From positions 21,712,637 through 21,776,636 of the forward strand of contig NC_135212.1 of the NCBI RefSeq assembly GCF_052324685.1: DNA of 64,000 bases, written 5' to 3'. Made by a program: the position numbers and the translations under genes. Source of the DNA: Brachyhypopomus gauderio. Taxonomy: Eukaryota > Chordata > Actinopteri > Gymnotiformes > Hypopomidae. How positions within the stretch are numbered: position 1 is the stretch's first letter; every line of letters starts with the position of its first letter. The notes beneath the pieces are model-generated. The model did not search any database and was not told the DNA's origin. It worked only from the letters and a program-made list of their open reading frames with translations. Of this stretch, positions 1 to 13,625 are shown one piece after another.

Positions 1-250
1 TTCGCTCTTTGGTTCATGTGATTGTACAACATCACATGCCTGGCCAAGAAACAGCTAAGCTTCTGAAAGTCTAATTCCTTTTGGCCCCCTGAAGTAATGT
101 CAGTGCCCAGAGCTGCTTGACGGAGATTTAGGTAGGGCTTCACTTTTCTGTAGGACAATCGAGATTTAGAGCTGGCCACTATCTGCCTGCCCAGTCTCTG
201 TTATAGTCATGAGTCTAATGGGTGTGAAAAATAGACTTTTTTATATATAG

Positions 251-253
<3 letters not shown>

Positions 254-314
<61 letters not shown>
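254..314. repeat. (TA)n microsatellite
   Basis: A nearly pure TA dinucleotide run of about 60 bp. Confidence 0.9.
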
Positions 315-316
<2 letters not shown>

Positions 317-1271
317 CTGAACTTTGCTATTTTTATCTCAGATTATAGATTTCATGTCATCTCATTTTACATTTAAATACATGGACCAGTATTAGCATAG
401 TCTGAAAATGCTTTTCATGCCTTTGATATTCAGTGATAATTAATGACTGCTGATCAGAGCATCAGTGTTCTACGCCTGAACCTTAGCTAATATTTCGCAT
501 TTCGCAACCAGACTGGAAGTATTGTAGTAAATAAAATATATGACAAACACATGCACCAGTAAAGCATCTGAGAAATAAATAATAATAGAAGAACCTTTCC
601 CTTCAGTTTATTGTTATGTTGGCTTTTCTTGTGGCTTGTGAGCTGGGCTATGTCGTGCTGGGAGAAGGATCACTGCGCGGGACGTAAACTGCATGAGTTT
701 GGGCCACCTGTTGGCCATGGCCGAAACGGAGCTCTTTGTCTGTCTACAAAACGCTGCCACACCAGACGTATTCACTTGGGCTAAGCTACGCTATGGCTGT
801 GTAAGCCCTTTCTGCTCAATGAAGAAGTGCGGGAGAAACCTTTGGCACAGAATAGCGGCCACACAAAGGAGGCGCTCTGAGGATTAGCATGAAGACAATG
901 AGTAATGGTGGCTTGTCGGTTTGCAGCACACAGTGATAGTGCGCACATGCTACACTGCACTGGGCTCCTGGGCAGTGACTCAAAGATGTCACAGGCACTC
1001 TTGATCTGATATATAGGCTACCAGCTGATCTAGCAGATTTTCCATAGTCTTGCTGGGCCTGGGGCAGTATAAGAGACTTTTGTGTGGGTTAAGCAAACTC
1101 ATGATTGTTTCCAAATAAGAACAGTTGTTCGGGTTATAAACTTGACATAGCAGGTGAAGGCTTGTGCATTAGAGGTGCTCTTTGATTAATATAATCACCT
1201 AGACTTGAACTGTCACAGCACACCCCAAGCCTAAGATGGCCCATATAACCGTAACAGTTGGGCTCACAAAA

Positions 1272-1273
<2 letters not shown>

Positions 1274-1356
<83 letters not shown>
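1274..1356. repeat. (CA)n microsatellite
   Basis: About 41 uninterrupted CA dinucleotides. The Cys-Val and Thr-His open frames across it are artefacts of the repeat. Confidence 0.95.
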
Positions 1357-1359
<3 letters not shown>

Positions 1360-2566
1360 TTATATTTATATTTGTGTGTACAAGTTAGAAGAATGCATTT
1401 TGTTCCAGTACAGTGGGAGTGAGTGTGATGGCACCTCCTACACTTCAGGCTCAGTCTGTTGACAGACTCTGGCTAATTCTAAATAATGGTCGGGAGGGGG
1501 TGGGAGTGTTGTGGGCTTATTAGCTCCGCCCTCGGCCCCTGCTCACAGCTGCTCCCTCTGTACTGAACCAGCTGCTAGGTTAACTATTTGCATTAAGGCC
1601 ACTCCCACTCCATTTACATAGCTGCCAGTGCCACTCCTGTGAGCAAGTTTGCATGTAGCATGATCTGTACCCCTCCCACAGATTTGTATGTGTGCGTATA
1701 CATATTTAACTATATATATAACTTTAGTAAAAGAGATAAGAAGATATACAGATAAAATAGATGAAGAGATAAGGATTCCAGAGAAACGGGACAGAGGTCC
1801 TTCATCAGCTGTGCCAGCTGAATGCTTCACTCTGCACAGCTGATAAATGACCTCTGTCCTGTTTTGCAGGAAGCTGTGTATACATCACTGTAATGCTGAG
1901 TCTCACAGTGTGTGTTCAAGTGATTAAGCAGGTGAATACTAGCAAGCATAACCTATGCTTACTGTAATAATTCTGTCTGTCTGTTTGTCTGTCTATCTAG
2001 ATTGTAGGGAATCCTTCAAGATGTGTGTATTGCTGTGTGTTTGGCAGGGGCAGAGACATTGAAACATTGAGCCTGTGTTTGAAACCATTTAATCAGTTTC
2101 ATTTATGAAGTCAGAATATCTCTGATGTTTGAAAGCTCCCAAGGCCCTGATTGGCCATCATGTTCCTTTTCACAGCTGTTAGCACCCGCCACCAAGCAGT
2201 TAGTTCTGAGAGAATGACTTTTCCTTGTTTCCCATCTGCAGTAATGCAAACAGGTACACTGTATCTGCACACATACGGCAGACGCTGCATACGGCAGCAG
2301 TGTGGGACTCTTGTAGCCATTTATAGCAACATATAAGCACATGTCACAAGTACCATGAAAAGCAGAAAATGAAACAGAATGTACTATCTACAGTAACCCA
2401 CGACTGAGCAAACAAACATGGTTTCAGTATATGAAGCTTTGAGTAGATGGTGAGAAACAGATGGGCACAATTAAGGCAAGGAAAAATTAAAACATGGGGT
2501 GAAAAGAGCAAACTCTATACTTAACCTTTTAATTTAGCTAAATACGTGTTATCTTGTCATGGTGTA

Positions 2567-4149
2567 CAGTGGGGAAAATAAGTATTTAGTCAGTCACCAA
2601 TTGTGCAAGTTCTCCCACTTAAAAAGATGAGAGAGGCCTGTAATTGACATCATAGGTAGACCTCAACTATGAGAGACAAAAAAAATGAGAAAATCATTTT
2701 GTCTGACTTTTAAAAAATTTATTTGCAAATAATGGTGGAAAATAAGTATTTGGTCACCTACAAACAAGCAATATTTCTGGCTGTCACAGACCTGTAACTT
2801 ATTTTTTAAGAGGCTCCTCTTTCCCCCACTCATTACCTGTATTAATGGCACCTGTTTGAAGTCGTTAACAGTATAAAAGACACCTGCCAACAACCTCAAA
2901 CAGTCACACTCCAAACTCCACTATGGCGAAGACGAAAGAGCTGTCGGAGGACACCAGAAACCGAATTGTAGACCTGGACCAGGCTGGGAAGACTGAATCT
3001 TGGTGTTAAAAAATCTACTGTGGGAGCAATAATCAGAAAGAAATGGAAGACCTACAAGACCACTACTAATCTCCCTCGATCTGGGGTTCCACGCAAGATC
3101 TCAGCCCGTGGGGTCAAAATGATCACAAGAACGGTGAGGAAAAATCCCAGAACCACAAGGGGGGATCTAGTGAATGACCTGCAGAAAGCTGGGACCAACG
3201 TTACAAAGGCTACCATCAGCAACACACTACGACGCCAGGGACTCAGATCTTGCAGTGCCAGACGTGTCCCCCTGCATAAGCCAGTCCATATCCAGGCATG
3301 TCTGAAGTTTGCTAGAGAGCATTTGGATGTTCCAGAAGAGTATTGGGAGAATGTCATATGGTCAGATGAAACCAAAGTAGAACTATTTGGTAAAAACACA
3401 ACTCGTCGTGTTTGGAGGACAGTGAATGCTGAGTTGCATCCAAAGAACACCATACCAACTGTGAAGCATGGGGGTGGCAACATCATGCTTTGGGGCTGTT
3501 TCTCTGCAAAGGGACCAGGACGACTGGTCCGTGTACATGAAATAATGAATGGGGCCATGTATTGTGAGATTTTGGGTGCAAACCTCCTTCCATCAGCAAG
3601 GGCAATGAAGATGAAACGTGGCTGGGTCTTTCAGCATGACAATGATCCCAAGCACACTGCCAGGGCAATAAAGGAGTGGCTTCGTAAGAAACATTTCAAA
3701 GTCCTGGAGTGGCCTAGCCAGTCTCCCGATCTCAACCCCATCGAAAACCTTTGGAGGGAGTTAAAAGTCCGTGTTGCCTGCCAACAGCCCCAAAACATCT
3801 CTGCTCTAGAGGAGATCTGAATGGAGGAATGGGCCAACATACCAGCAACAGTGTGTGCCAACCTTGTGAAGACTTACAGAAAACGTTTGACCTCTGTCAT
3901 TGCCAACAGAGGATATACAACAAAGTATTGAGATGAACTTTTGTTATTGACCAAATACTTTTTTTCCACCATTATTTGCAAATAAATTCTTTAAAAGTCA
4001 GACAAAATTATTTTCTCAATTTTTTTTTTTCACATTTTGTCTCTCATAGTTGAGGTCTACCTATGATGTCAATTACTGGCCTCTCTCATCTTTTTAAGTG
4101 GGAGAACTTGCACAATTGGTGACTGACTAAATACTTATTTTCCCCACTG
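2567..4149 (+). mobile_element. Tc1-like DNA transposon with long IR/DR termini, inactive
   Basis: The element is 1583 bp and flanked by TA on both sides (2565-2566 and 4150-4151), the Tc1/mariner target duplication. Both ends start CAGTGGGGAAAATAAGTA and continue as inverted repeats of roughly 200 bp. A related motif (GGAAAATAAGTATTTGGTC at about 2739, inverted near 3960) recurs inside each arm, which is the IR/DR arrangement of fish Tc1 elements. The single transposase gene inside is broken. The element sits in probable frmd5 intron 1. Confidence 0.93.
2923..3930 (+). pseudogene. Tc1-family transposase pseudogene
   Basis: The product would be a cut-and-paste DDE transposase with an N-terminal paired-like DNA-binding part. 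The start at 2923 gives a normal Tc1 N-terminus (MAKTKELS...), but the frame stops at 3007-3009. The body continues in another frame from about 3020. Compared with intact relatives a short segment after the KTES motif seems missing, causing the frameshift. The DDE-domain motifs are visible: [15 protein letters not shown] and NPIENLW, fitting the DD34E signature. A second break is the TGA at 3818-3820 after EEI, where relatives have Cys; the frame then stays open for about 36 codons ([11 protein letters not shown]...) to a natural stop. Two inactivating lesions make it a pseudogene, although most of the DDE domain still reads. Confidence 0.93.
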
Positions 4150-5485
4150 TATGTCACTAGTATTTTCTGGAGCAAATGCAGATCAATTTGTTCTAAAATA
4201 ATTTTGCTATATTTACTCATCAGGTAAAGCGTCATGTGTATAATCATTGTGGTTTTTAATTCCCTAAGCTACCCAGCAATGTAGGAATTCCCAATAAAAA
4301 ATGAAGACTCCAATATTATTTGAAGAGAGAAGAGATTCCAGTTTTACTGTGTGTAAATGTTGGCATACATTTGAGGCACACTCCAGCGAATGTCTGTAGA
4401 GCCCAAGGGAAGTTTTTCTACCCTTTTCCAAGGACGATTATATAATTGCCCCAGTTATTTGCACATTAACTTCAGATTTTTACACCAAATCATGTATATT
4501 CATCAGATTTTGACACCATTGTTTCCATGTGAGATGGTTATATATAGGTTTTATATGTTTAATGATCGTGTAGACATTTTTCAGTACCATCCAACATGTG
4601 CACCCAGATATTGCATGGACCTGGACATGCGGTTCTCTGGCCTCTTTCTTCCTTTCACTGTTAGTATACATGCTTTTACCTCACCATTGTCATATTCATA
4701 TAGTTATCAAGATATTTCACATGAATATCGAGGTATGGTGTGTGTGTGTGTGTGTCATGCAGCACGAATCTGCCTTGCTGCCCATTTTGCAACTGCAGGA
4801 TTCGTTTTTGCATGCTGGCTTCTTCAGATCTGTTGGCCTCAGCTCTATGTTTAATCTGCACAGGATCTTTTGCTTATGTTGTTCTTTTGGATGTCTCTGT
4901 GATCTTTTTTTAAAGCTGTCGTTTATCCATTGTTTCACTGTATGTGTTCAGTGATAATGTTGACATGCATTGCTATTGACCTACTCTGACAGACATGTTC
5001 TTGGGCTTTTCCCAAGGGACTACAGACTTTTTGCTGTCATCAAGAGTTACTGTCACTTGTCTCTGCATGCCCCCCCCCAAGGTGCCCAGAGCCCCTGTGT
5101 GGCATCAGGGGCGGTGAGGCCGATGTTGTCATCCTTGTTTGAATACAGACTTCAGTCGAGCGTGATGGACTGCAGGTCAACCCGGGTGACTGTGCACCTC
5201 ACTGAGTTCTGCACCCTGCAAGCAAGCATGTGTAGTTATGCGTGCCTTAAAGAGTGTGCAAAAGCCTGAAAAAAAGGTTTGCTCAAAGTTGTGTAAATTA
5301 ACAATTACTTTCCCTATATAAAGTAGCTCCAACATTGATGTCTGAGTTGTTTATATGTACACAGTGTAATTCTTGGTTTTAATTATTATTTGTTGTTTTT
5401 TCCTGTTCTTGACAGATCATTAATCAAGATTTTTAAAATAATAAATCTCAAGCGAAATGACCCATGCATGCTTCCTTCTACAGAG

Positions 5486-6804
5486 CCCACAGCGTTTCCC
5501 CACAACACTCACCACAGCGTTGCCCCACAACACTCACCACAGCGTTGCCCCACAACACTCACCACAGCGTTGCCCCACAACACTCACCACAGCCTTCCCC
5601 CCCACAACACTCACCACAGCCTTCCCCCCCACAACACTCACCACAGCCTTCCCCCCCACAACACTCACCACAGCGTTGTCCCACAACACTCACCACAGCG
5701 TTGTCCCACAACACTCACCACAGCGTTGCCCCACAACACTCACCACAGCGTTGCCCCACAACACTCACCACAGCCTTCCCCCCCACAACACTCACCACAG
5801 CCTTCCCCCCCACAACACTCACCACAGCGTTGTCCCACAACACTCACCACAGCGTTGTCCCACAACACTCACCACAGCGTTGCCCCACAACACTCACCAC
5901 AGCGTTGCCCCACAACACTCACCACAGCGTTGTCCCACAACACTCACCACAGCGTTGTCCCACAACACTCACCACAGCGTTGTCCCACAACACTCACCAC
6001 AGCGTTGTCCCACAACACTCACCACAGCGTTGTCCCACAACACTCACCACAGCGTTGTCCCACAACACTCACCACAGCGTTGCCCCACAACACTCACCAC
6101 AGCGTTGCCCCACAACACTCACCACAGCGTTGCCCCACAACACTCACCACAGCGTTGTCCCACAACACTCACCACAGCGTTGTCCCACAACACTCACCAC
6201 AGCGTTGTCCCACAACACTCACCACAGCGTTGTCCCACAACACTCACCACAGCGTTGTCCCACAACACTCACCACAGCGTTGCCCCACAACACTCACCAC
6301 AGCGTTGCCCCACAACACTCACCACAGCGTTGCCCCACAACACTCACCACAGCGTTGCCCCACAACACTCACCACAGCGTTGTCCCACAACACTCACCAC
6401 AGCGTTGTCCCACAACACTCACCACAGCGTTGCCCCACAACACTCACCACAGCGTTGTCCCACAACACTCACCACAGCGTTGTCCCACAACACTCACCAC
6501 AGCGTTGCCCCACAACACTCACCACAGCGTTGTCCCACAACACTCACCACAGCGTTGTCCCACAACACTCACCACAGCGTTGCCCCACAACACTCACCAC
6601 AGCGTTGCCCCACAACACTCACCACAGCGTTGTCCCACAACACTCATCATAGTGTTGCCCCACAACACTCACCACAGCGTTGCCCCACAACACTCACCAC
6701 AGCGTTGTCCCACAACACTCACCACAGCGTTGCCCCACAACACTCACCACAGCGTTGTCCCACAACACTCATCATAGTGTTGCCCCACAACACTCATCAT
6801 AGTG
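5486..6804. repeat. 25-bp minisatellite, about 50 copies
   Basis: Tandem copies of a 25-bp unit (core CACAACACTCACCACAGCG) alternate at one site between TTGCCCC and TTGTCCC, with a longer C-run variant (TTCCCCCCC) early in the array. The last copies degrade to CTCATCATAGTG. The unit has no stop in any plus-strand frame and 25 is not a multiple of 3, so three overlapping frames of about 420-450 codons stay open. No flanking gene structure supports translation. Confidence 0.97.
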
Positions 6805-7369
6805 TATGCTAAAGTAGTGACGGGGGTTTGGGTGGGTGTGGGTGGTGCCACCTCCACACTGCTGCTCGGCAGCCCAGAATGGCGGATGGTTCTTCCAAAG
6901 AAAGGTCAGTGCAGTGTAGGGGAAAAAGGAAGAAAGAGAGAAACACAAATATATAGAGAGAAAGAGATAAAAAAAACAGAGCGTGAGATAATCAGTGCAA
7001 GCAGGTGGTGCAGTGAGGTGGTGTAGGATAGATGGCAGAGTGGCAGGATATGGAGCTGCTCTCTGTAGCTGTGGACCATCCAGGGTGGGGCTCTCTTCCC
7101 CTCTGCATAATTAAAAGCTCTTGAACAGCTCCGGCTATTTTAATACCGTTGTCTGTGGCCTGCTGGAGCCAGCCTCTGCTCGCAGAATTTGTGTATAAAG
7201 TCTTCTTTACCTCATACCCCATATGCAGTCGATGTTCTCTCCCTAAGCGAGCGAGCAAGCGAGAGAGAGAGAGAATTTGAGAGGGAGTAAAGGTAAAGGT
7301 AAAAAGTGTCTTACTCCATGTGTGTCTTACATCTGTTGCAGTCAAATTTTTTTATTATTTCCATTCTAA

Positions 7370-7370
<1 letters not shown>

Positions 7371-7414
<44 letters not shown>
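7371..7414. repeat. (CA)n microsatellite
   Basis: About 22 CA dinucleotides. Confidence 0.95.
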
Positions 7415-7418
<4 letters not shown>

Positions 7419-8575
7419 ATAAAAAAACAGCTAGCATAAGCAGTGCTGTTTACTTGCTTGACAGCAACACATAACTTTAAAGGCTTGGCCCCCTCATGAT
7501 GTGGTTAAGAGTGTAAAGGAGTGTATAGCCTTTGTGAAAGGAGTGTGATCTGTGGGCAAAACTCTCGTCCTTCTCACAACGACCTTACACAAACATGTGG
7601 CATGTACTGTACTGTGGCATGTACTGTACTGTCATCTACTGTACTGCCATCTACTGTACTCAACAACTTCATATTTATCAGACATTAAATAAACCTGATT
7701 TTGTTTGTACAGCGATTTCTGTCGTGACTTCTCACTGTGAAGCCGTGAAGGCCTTCTTCTGGGCAAGAGCCTGCCAGAGCTGAGGTGACTCTAGTGCAGA
7801 CTATACTAGCAGAGCCCAAAGTGTTATATACATTAGCCAGTCTTCCCTCCTCTCGTTTGGTATCGGCAGAGCTCAGCTTGGAGAGGATTGTGTATGGCTG
7901 GTGAAGGAGCCAATTGCTCTCGAGTCTGGACCCCCTGGCTAGGTGTGAGAGGCAGCATTCCATCCATACTGCATGTCCCTGTTTTAATGGAGGCCCCTGG
8001 GATACTGGGATGTTCCAGCACTCCACTCGCTCAAAAATTTTAATTGGTTCAGGGCCTGCAGAGGGAAGCAGCTTTCAAAGAATTCACCTGGATGTGGGCC
8101 ACACCATGGCCCACCTGGCCACACATCCATGAGCTTCTCCTGCTTCTTCTTTTCACCGGTGTCTTCTGTTCCTCACTCTGTTCCCGTGAGGTCAGAGCAC
8201 AGGTGGGAGTTTGCACGATATGTCAGTGCTGGGTGATTTTTGTTCTTTATTTTTGGTGTTTAATTCTGTGCACTGCATTCCATGGTTTATGTGTGTTTCA
8301 AAAATAAACCTATACACTAAAAATGTCCATCACTTGATGAATCCATTTGTAGTGTTACTGTAAGCATCTTGATCATGTTTACTTGGTGAGTTTGAAGCAG
8401 AACAGTAGTAGCAATGCCAAGGTCGATTAACGAGTGCTGACACATCTCAGAAGCTCTGATGATAAAAGGAATCCTTAATCCTGTATTTTAGACTAATCAT
8501 TCTTTGCCCTGACAGACTTTTTGTGCAGTGGGTTTTTTTGGTATGTGTTTGAATCTTGTGATTCCACGGGCAGAG

Positions 8576-8845
8576 TGTAGATTTAGGTGGTGTGATGAAG
8601 CTGAAGGTGTAATTGTAGATTTAGGTGGTGTGATGAAGCTGAAGGTGTAATTGTAGATTTAGGTGGTGTGATGAAGCTGAAGGTGTAATTGTAGATTTAG
8701 GTGGTGTGATGAAGCTGAAGGTGTAATTGTAGATTTAGGTGGTGTGATGAAGCTGAAGGTGTAATTGTAGATTTAGGTGGTGTGATGAAGCTGAAGGTGT
8801 AATTGTAGATTTAGGTGGTGTGATGAAGCTGAAGGTGTAATTGTA
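8576..8845. repeat. 38-bp minisatellite, 7 copies
   Basis: Seven near-identical tandem copies of a 38-bp unit beginning TGTAGATTTAGGTGGTGTGA. The homogeneity suggests recent expansion. No gene overlaps. Confidence 0.95.
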
Positions 8846-9761
8846 ACCATCCAATTCCTCTGCTCGGAGAGGGACTCGTCTCCGTTTGCTCGGGTTCTGG
8901 GTCTCCGTCTGCTCAGGTTCTGGGTCTCCGTCTTTATTTCCGAGGGCTCAGGTGTGTTTACGACCAGCCACCGCAGGGCTGTGTTAGCAGGCTGATCCGG
9001 CCAGGTCGATGTGGAGGCAGGGCAGGGATCAGTGAGCCTTATTTAGCCCTGAGTGGCATGGCTGCTCCAGGGGGGCTGGAAGTGGTACTTGACTGCTCAT
9101 CCATTTTCCGCAGACACCTCATCCAGGGGAGAAGAACTTTGGCCGGCTGCCTCCACTGAACCCTGGCTGACACGAGCCTTTCTCAGTAAAAAATGTGCAG
9201 GATGTGTAAACATGGACAGGCAAGGATTTTCCCCCTAGTAATTTTTTGGGACAGCCATGTCTAACTTGATCTTTTGGATTTGAGTTTGGACCGGATCCAT
9301 ATTCACAAGGGCACGTGTGCATACTAACAACTTTTGTCTACATAGGCTACACTTAAAAACTAAGAAACAAAAAGAAATAAAAACCAAATCTAGTTTGTAC
9401 ATTTTGATCAGTTTCACTAATGAAAATGCCATACTGTACAATAATGTAATTTACTGGTATTAACATTCACTTCTATGCTAATTGGTATGATGTGTCACCC
9501 AAACGGAACCATTGCCATGGAAGGCATGTTGGTATCATCCTACCCCCTACAATCCAAGCGCCAAGAGAGTCACTACCACATAAAAAAATTAATACATTAA
9601 TACAAGTTATTCTGATGTTGATATGTGTTTTGGTAAATGGTCCTATTTTGCATACCTGTCGGTCACAAATTATTACTATTAAATCAAATATTTACTATAG
9701 CCACGTGTTAGTTGTGCCTCTCTTATTTGGAAATCTGCAACTTCCAACAAAGACAGTGAAT

Positions 9762-9975
9762 CTTCTATCTGACATACATCTATCTGTTCTTTCTATCTGA
9801 CATACATCTATCTGTTCTTTCTATCTGACATACATCTATCTGTTCTTTCTATCTGACATACATCTATCTGTTCTTTCTATCTGACATACATCTATCTGTT
9901 CTTTCTATCTGACATACATCTATCTGTTCTTTCTATCTGACATACATCTATCTGTTCTTTCTATCTGACATACAG
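9762..9975. repeat. 27-bp minisatellite, about 8 copies
   Basis: Tandem copies of a 27-bp unit (CTATCTGACATACATCTATC plus TGTTCTT), almost identical to each other. Confidence 0.93.
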
Positions 9976-11403
9976 AGCAAGCTCAGTTTCCTCTTTGGTG
10001 CATCTGTTAAACATTTAGTCAGCTTAACCACTGCTGGAAGTAGGAGCTTCTTTAACAGTTAGTTCTAAAGGTTTTTGCTGACAGATACAGGACTGATGCC
10101 ATCACAGCCAATCAGATTCCAGTGTATGCAATTCCAAAGTCAGGACTTCCAGGAGCCAGTTACCTTTGCAGAAATTAAAACTTTGGTGCAAAGAATATAC
10201 CAGTGTGTAAACTCTTAGTCTTTAATTATTAATAGTGAAATGGGCCAGTAGAGAGTTTAGCAGAATACATTTAGACCTTTTAGCTGTAATATATGCTACT
10301 TTCTGCTTTACTGGTCATATGTTTAATACATATTTTTTTATTGGTTTGAGGACTGGTGGCTTATATAAGTGCACCGTTTGACCAAACACTACAAAGTCTA
10401 GCTTCAGAGTCAGACTTGGAAATTTCAGTGCACGTGATCATTTTCTTGTGAACAAGCAGTGAAGGTCTATTGAAGGCAGGACCTTGGGTGCATGTACAAA
10501 CGTGACTGCAAAGACGTCCTTTTTATATGTTTTTTTTGCCCCTTTTGGTTCCTATTTTTGGTGCTGCCTCTGCGTCTCTGTGGCGATGCTGCACCTTTGT
10601 TTTGGCATTGCTCAGCTTCCGAATCGCTCTTATGTCTCAACTGGGCTCCTCACACCATTTTCTTCTCATCCTTCCTACTTAGGCCTTCACCAGCTCCCGC
10701 GTGCAGCACTCTAGCCGAGCCTTAAATGAGCAGACCCATTTTCAACGCGTTTCTTGGGATTAATGGCAGAACCATAAATCAACATAACTGCAAGTCAAGG
10801 GCAGGCTCGGTACTGCTGTACCTTCTGCACCGACGATGTCAAGGCTGGTCGACACAGATGTTGTGATTTGACAGATGATGCATTTATGTAGAGCGTGACT
10901 TCACAATCTATAGTGTTTATGGATTGAAAGGTGTACAATGACAGACGCTCTCTCACAGCTGTCTGCCCCCTCCCTTGGCTCGTCCCCTAACCCCTCCTCT
11001 AGCTAGTGCACTTCGCTCACTTTCCTGCCTTTAGAGGAGTCATAGCACTAGAACCTGGTGTAGATGTTCACTGTGTAGGAGGGAACTATGACCAAGAGAA
11101 GATGACGTGAGGCTGAACTGGTGTGATGGCTGTGCTAAGATGCAGATCCCCCATAGACCTCCCTCTGAGATCAGGTCAGGTCGACACTTGACAAACGCAC
11201 CGATCATGAGTGTCCATTGTATGTGAATGCCAAGCTGAGGCTTAATGTGGAGGAGATGTAAGAGTGCATTGTTATGGAGGACGAAAGCTTTAGAAGAACG
11301 CTTTGTAAAATTGCTAATGATGATAAAGTATGAATACAGATTGGAGCTAGTCAGTATGACTTATGTCCACCGTGCTGTTTATCCCATTCATCAGGCTTGC
11401 ACT

Positions 11404-11627
11404 TAGAATGGGCGTGTTTAGAATGGGCGTGTTTAGAATGGGCGTGTTTAGAATGGGCGTGCTTAGAATGGGCATGTTTAGAATGGGCGTGTTTAGAATG
11501 GGCGTGTTTAGAATGGGCGTGATTAGAATGGGCGTGATTAGAATGGGCGTGATTAGAATGGGCGTGATTAGAATGGGCATGTTTAGAATGGGCGTGATTA
11601 GAATGGGTGTGATTAGAATGGCCGTGT
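11404..11627. repeat. 15-bp minisatellite, about 15 copies
   Basis: Repeats of TTAGAATGGGCGTGT, with GTGATTA variants towards the right end. The unit is a multiple of three, so both strands stay open (RMGVF or TPILN repeats). Nothing suggests that it is coding. Confidence 0.95.
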
Positions 11628-11750
11628 TTTTATTCCTGTAAGGTCTGGAGCCTCCACACTAGCTAATGTCTATATTCACAGCTGTATCTGCCTCTGCCAC
11701 AGAAAGGGAAAACAATCTTTTAATTAAAAAGATTGTAATATTTTGCAAAC

Positions 11751-11751
<1 letters not shown>

Positions 11752-11812
<61 letters not shown>
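11752..11812. repeat. (CA)n microsatellite
   Basis: About 30 CA dinucleotides. Confidence 0.95.
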
Positions 11813-11814
<2 letters not shown>

Positions 11815-12913
11815 GCTAGTTCTCAGAAATGGATGCATCATCTGAAAAAGGGGAAAGGATATAAACCCCTCTCACTGACGTGGACTGAACTTTGTGGCAC
11901 TTGTGACTGTAATGTGAGAGATCCACTCATATTGTACATTTTGCATGCATAAAGAACATAATGGCTGTTTCTCCATAGGGAACTCCCTGAGGTGGGCTGC
12001 AAACAATGGGGTAAACAGATTTAATAGAATTTGAGCCCTGTTGCCTGTGCCAGGAGCTTGGTTCTGCTTAAACAGGTCTGCTCCAGTGAGCCCGTCCACG
12101 CCTCCGCACCTTGCACCTTAGTCAGCTGCCCAGGGACGAGCTTAATGCTGGCTGGTATTACTGTTACCAAGAGACGTCATTGTCTCTCTTCCCCTGTTGT
12201 CCTCTCTGTCTTGTTCCTTGTCCTCTCCTCTCTTGTATATATAGTACAGAATACGATAGTCATTGAATTTAGAGAAAACCTGTGTCTGAATCACCACCCT
12301 CCTTGAATCTTGGGAGTGTGTGTGTACATATTATATATTCTATTATAATATCCAATTACATTATATACAAAATATAGTTTTCCAATTATCTAAAGTAGAA
12401 GATGGTTCCAGGAGATTAACTACAGAAGACGTAGAGATATTCATAATTATAGTGAGCTACACAAGGTTTCTAGAAGGACCTTGCTGAAGGACCTCTGTCT
12501 GAAATGTCCTGTTTGTCTTGATACATTGTGTACTTCACTGCAATTTTGAATCATTCTTCAGATGGGGGGGAACAGGCTTTTTTGCACAAAGGTGAAGCTG
12601 CCTTGAGCTCCAACATAAGTTCCCAGAATTCATTTGCTACAATTCCAAATTCACTTCTCAAACTATAAAGACCTGAACGGACGGTTTGTGCTTATATCTA
12701 GTGCTAGTCCTCTGTGGCTAATATGCGTAGGTTTATTCTGTCCCGTGGACACAGTACTCCTCCCTGCTTTTGTTTTACTTTACAGAGAAGAGGCAAGACG
12801 CACCATTAGAAATAATTAGGAGTCTTTTCATTAAGTGTTCTCTCTGTCACACAGATGCTGCAATTAGACACTGTTTGTGGGAAACAGTAACTCTGTGTGA
12901 GGTCTGGGGTAAT

Positions 12914-12915
<2 letters not shown>

Positions 12916-12954
<39 letters not shown>

Positions 12955-13000
12955 TGTGTGTGTGTGCGCGTGTGTGTGTGTGCGCGTGTGTGTGTGTGCG

Positions 13001-13069
<69 letters not shown>

Positions 13070-13070
13070 A
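12916..13070. repeat. (TG)n microsatellite with CG interruptions
   Basis: About 155 bp of alternating purine-pyrimidine TG with several TGCGCG interruptions, a sequence type able to adopt Z-DNA. Confidence 0.95.
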
Positions 13071-13424
13071 CTTCACTTGGCATCTCCATCTTCCTACTTT
13101 TTGTCACTGCCTCCATCACCCAGGTGCCCAGTTTCCTGACATCTGTGTCTGTGGGTGTGCGGGTGGAGCGTCTCAAAGTACACATACACATGTGATTCTG
13201 TGGCCACAGTCATCGATGCTGACACAGACACCATGCTCGCAGTTAACTGGTGCGTTGTGCTGGTTCTTGGCAAATTTAATAGCCAGCCAGCCAGCAGACC
13301 TGTGTATTAGGGAGAATTACAGGTGGTTTGAGAATCAACAAACATTTCATCCCTGTTGATTTGTATAGAGACTTCTTGGCCATTCAGATATCAACAAGGA
13401 ACTTGACCTGTTAGGTTGTGTGGG

Positions 13425-13625
13425 TGACTGTTCTTTATGGGTGTGAGTTTGTGTGTGACTGTTCTTTATGGGTGTGAGTTTGTGTATGACTGTTCTTTAT
13501 GGGTGTGAGTTTGTGTGTGACTGTTCTTTATGGGTGTGAGTTTGTGTGTGACTGTTCTTTATGGGTGTGAGTTTGTGTGTGACTGTTCTTTATGGGTGTG
13601 AGTTTGTGTGTGACTGTTCTTCACG
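13425..13625. repeat. 29-bp minisatellite, about 7 copies
   Basis: Tandem copies of a 29-bp unit containing GACTGTTCTTTATGGGTGTG. The last copy diverges (TTCACGGCTGTG). Confidence 0.93.

Noticed and set aside
4390..5269. Open frames of 99-154 codons after the Tc1 element
   Set aside because: Composition and residues look like translated non-coding DNA, with no recognised domain or splice partners.
5390..6812. Three overlapping long open frames of 420-451 codons
   Set aside because: They are products of a stop-free 25-bp minisatellite read in three frames. There is no homology, splice structure or promoter.
11347..11641. Open frames with RMGVF or TPILN repeats
   Set aside because: The 15-bp minisatellite unit is a multiple of three, so frames stay open by construction.
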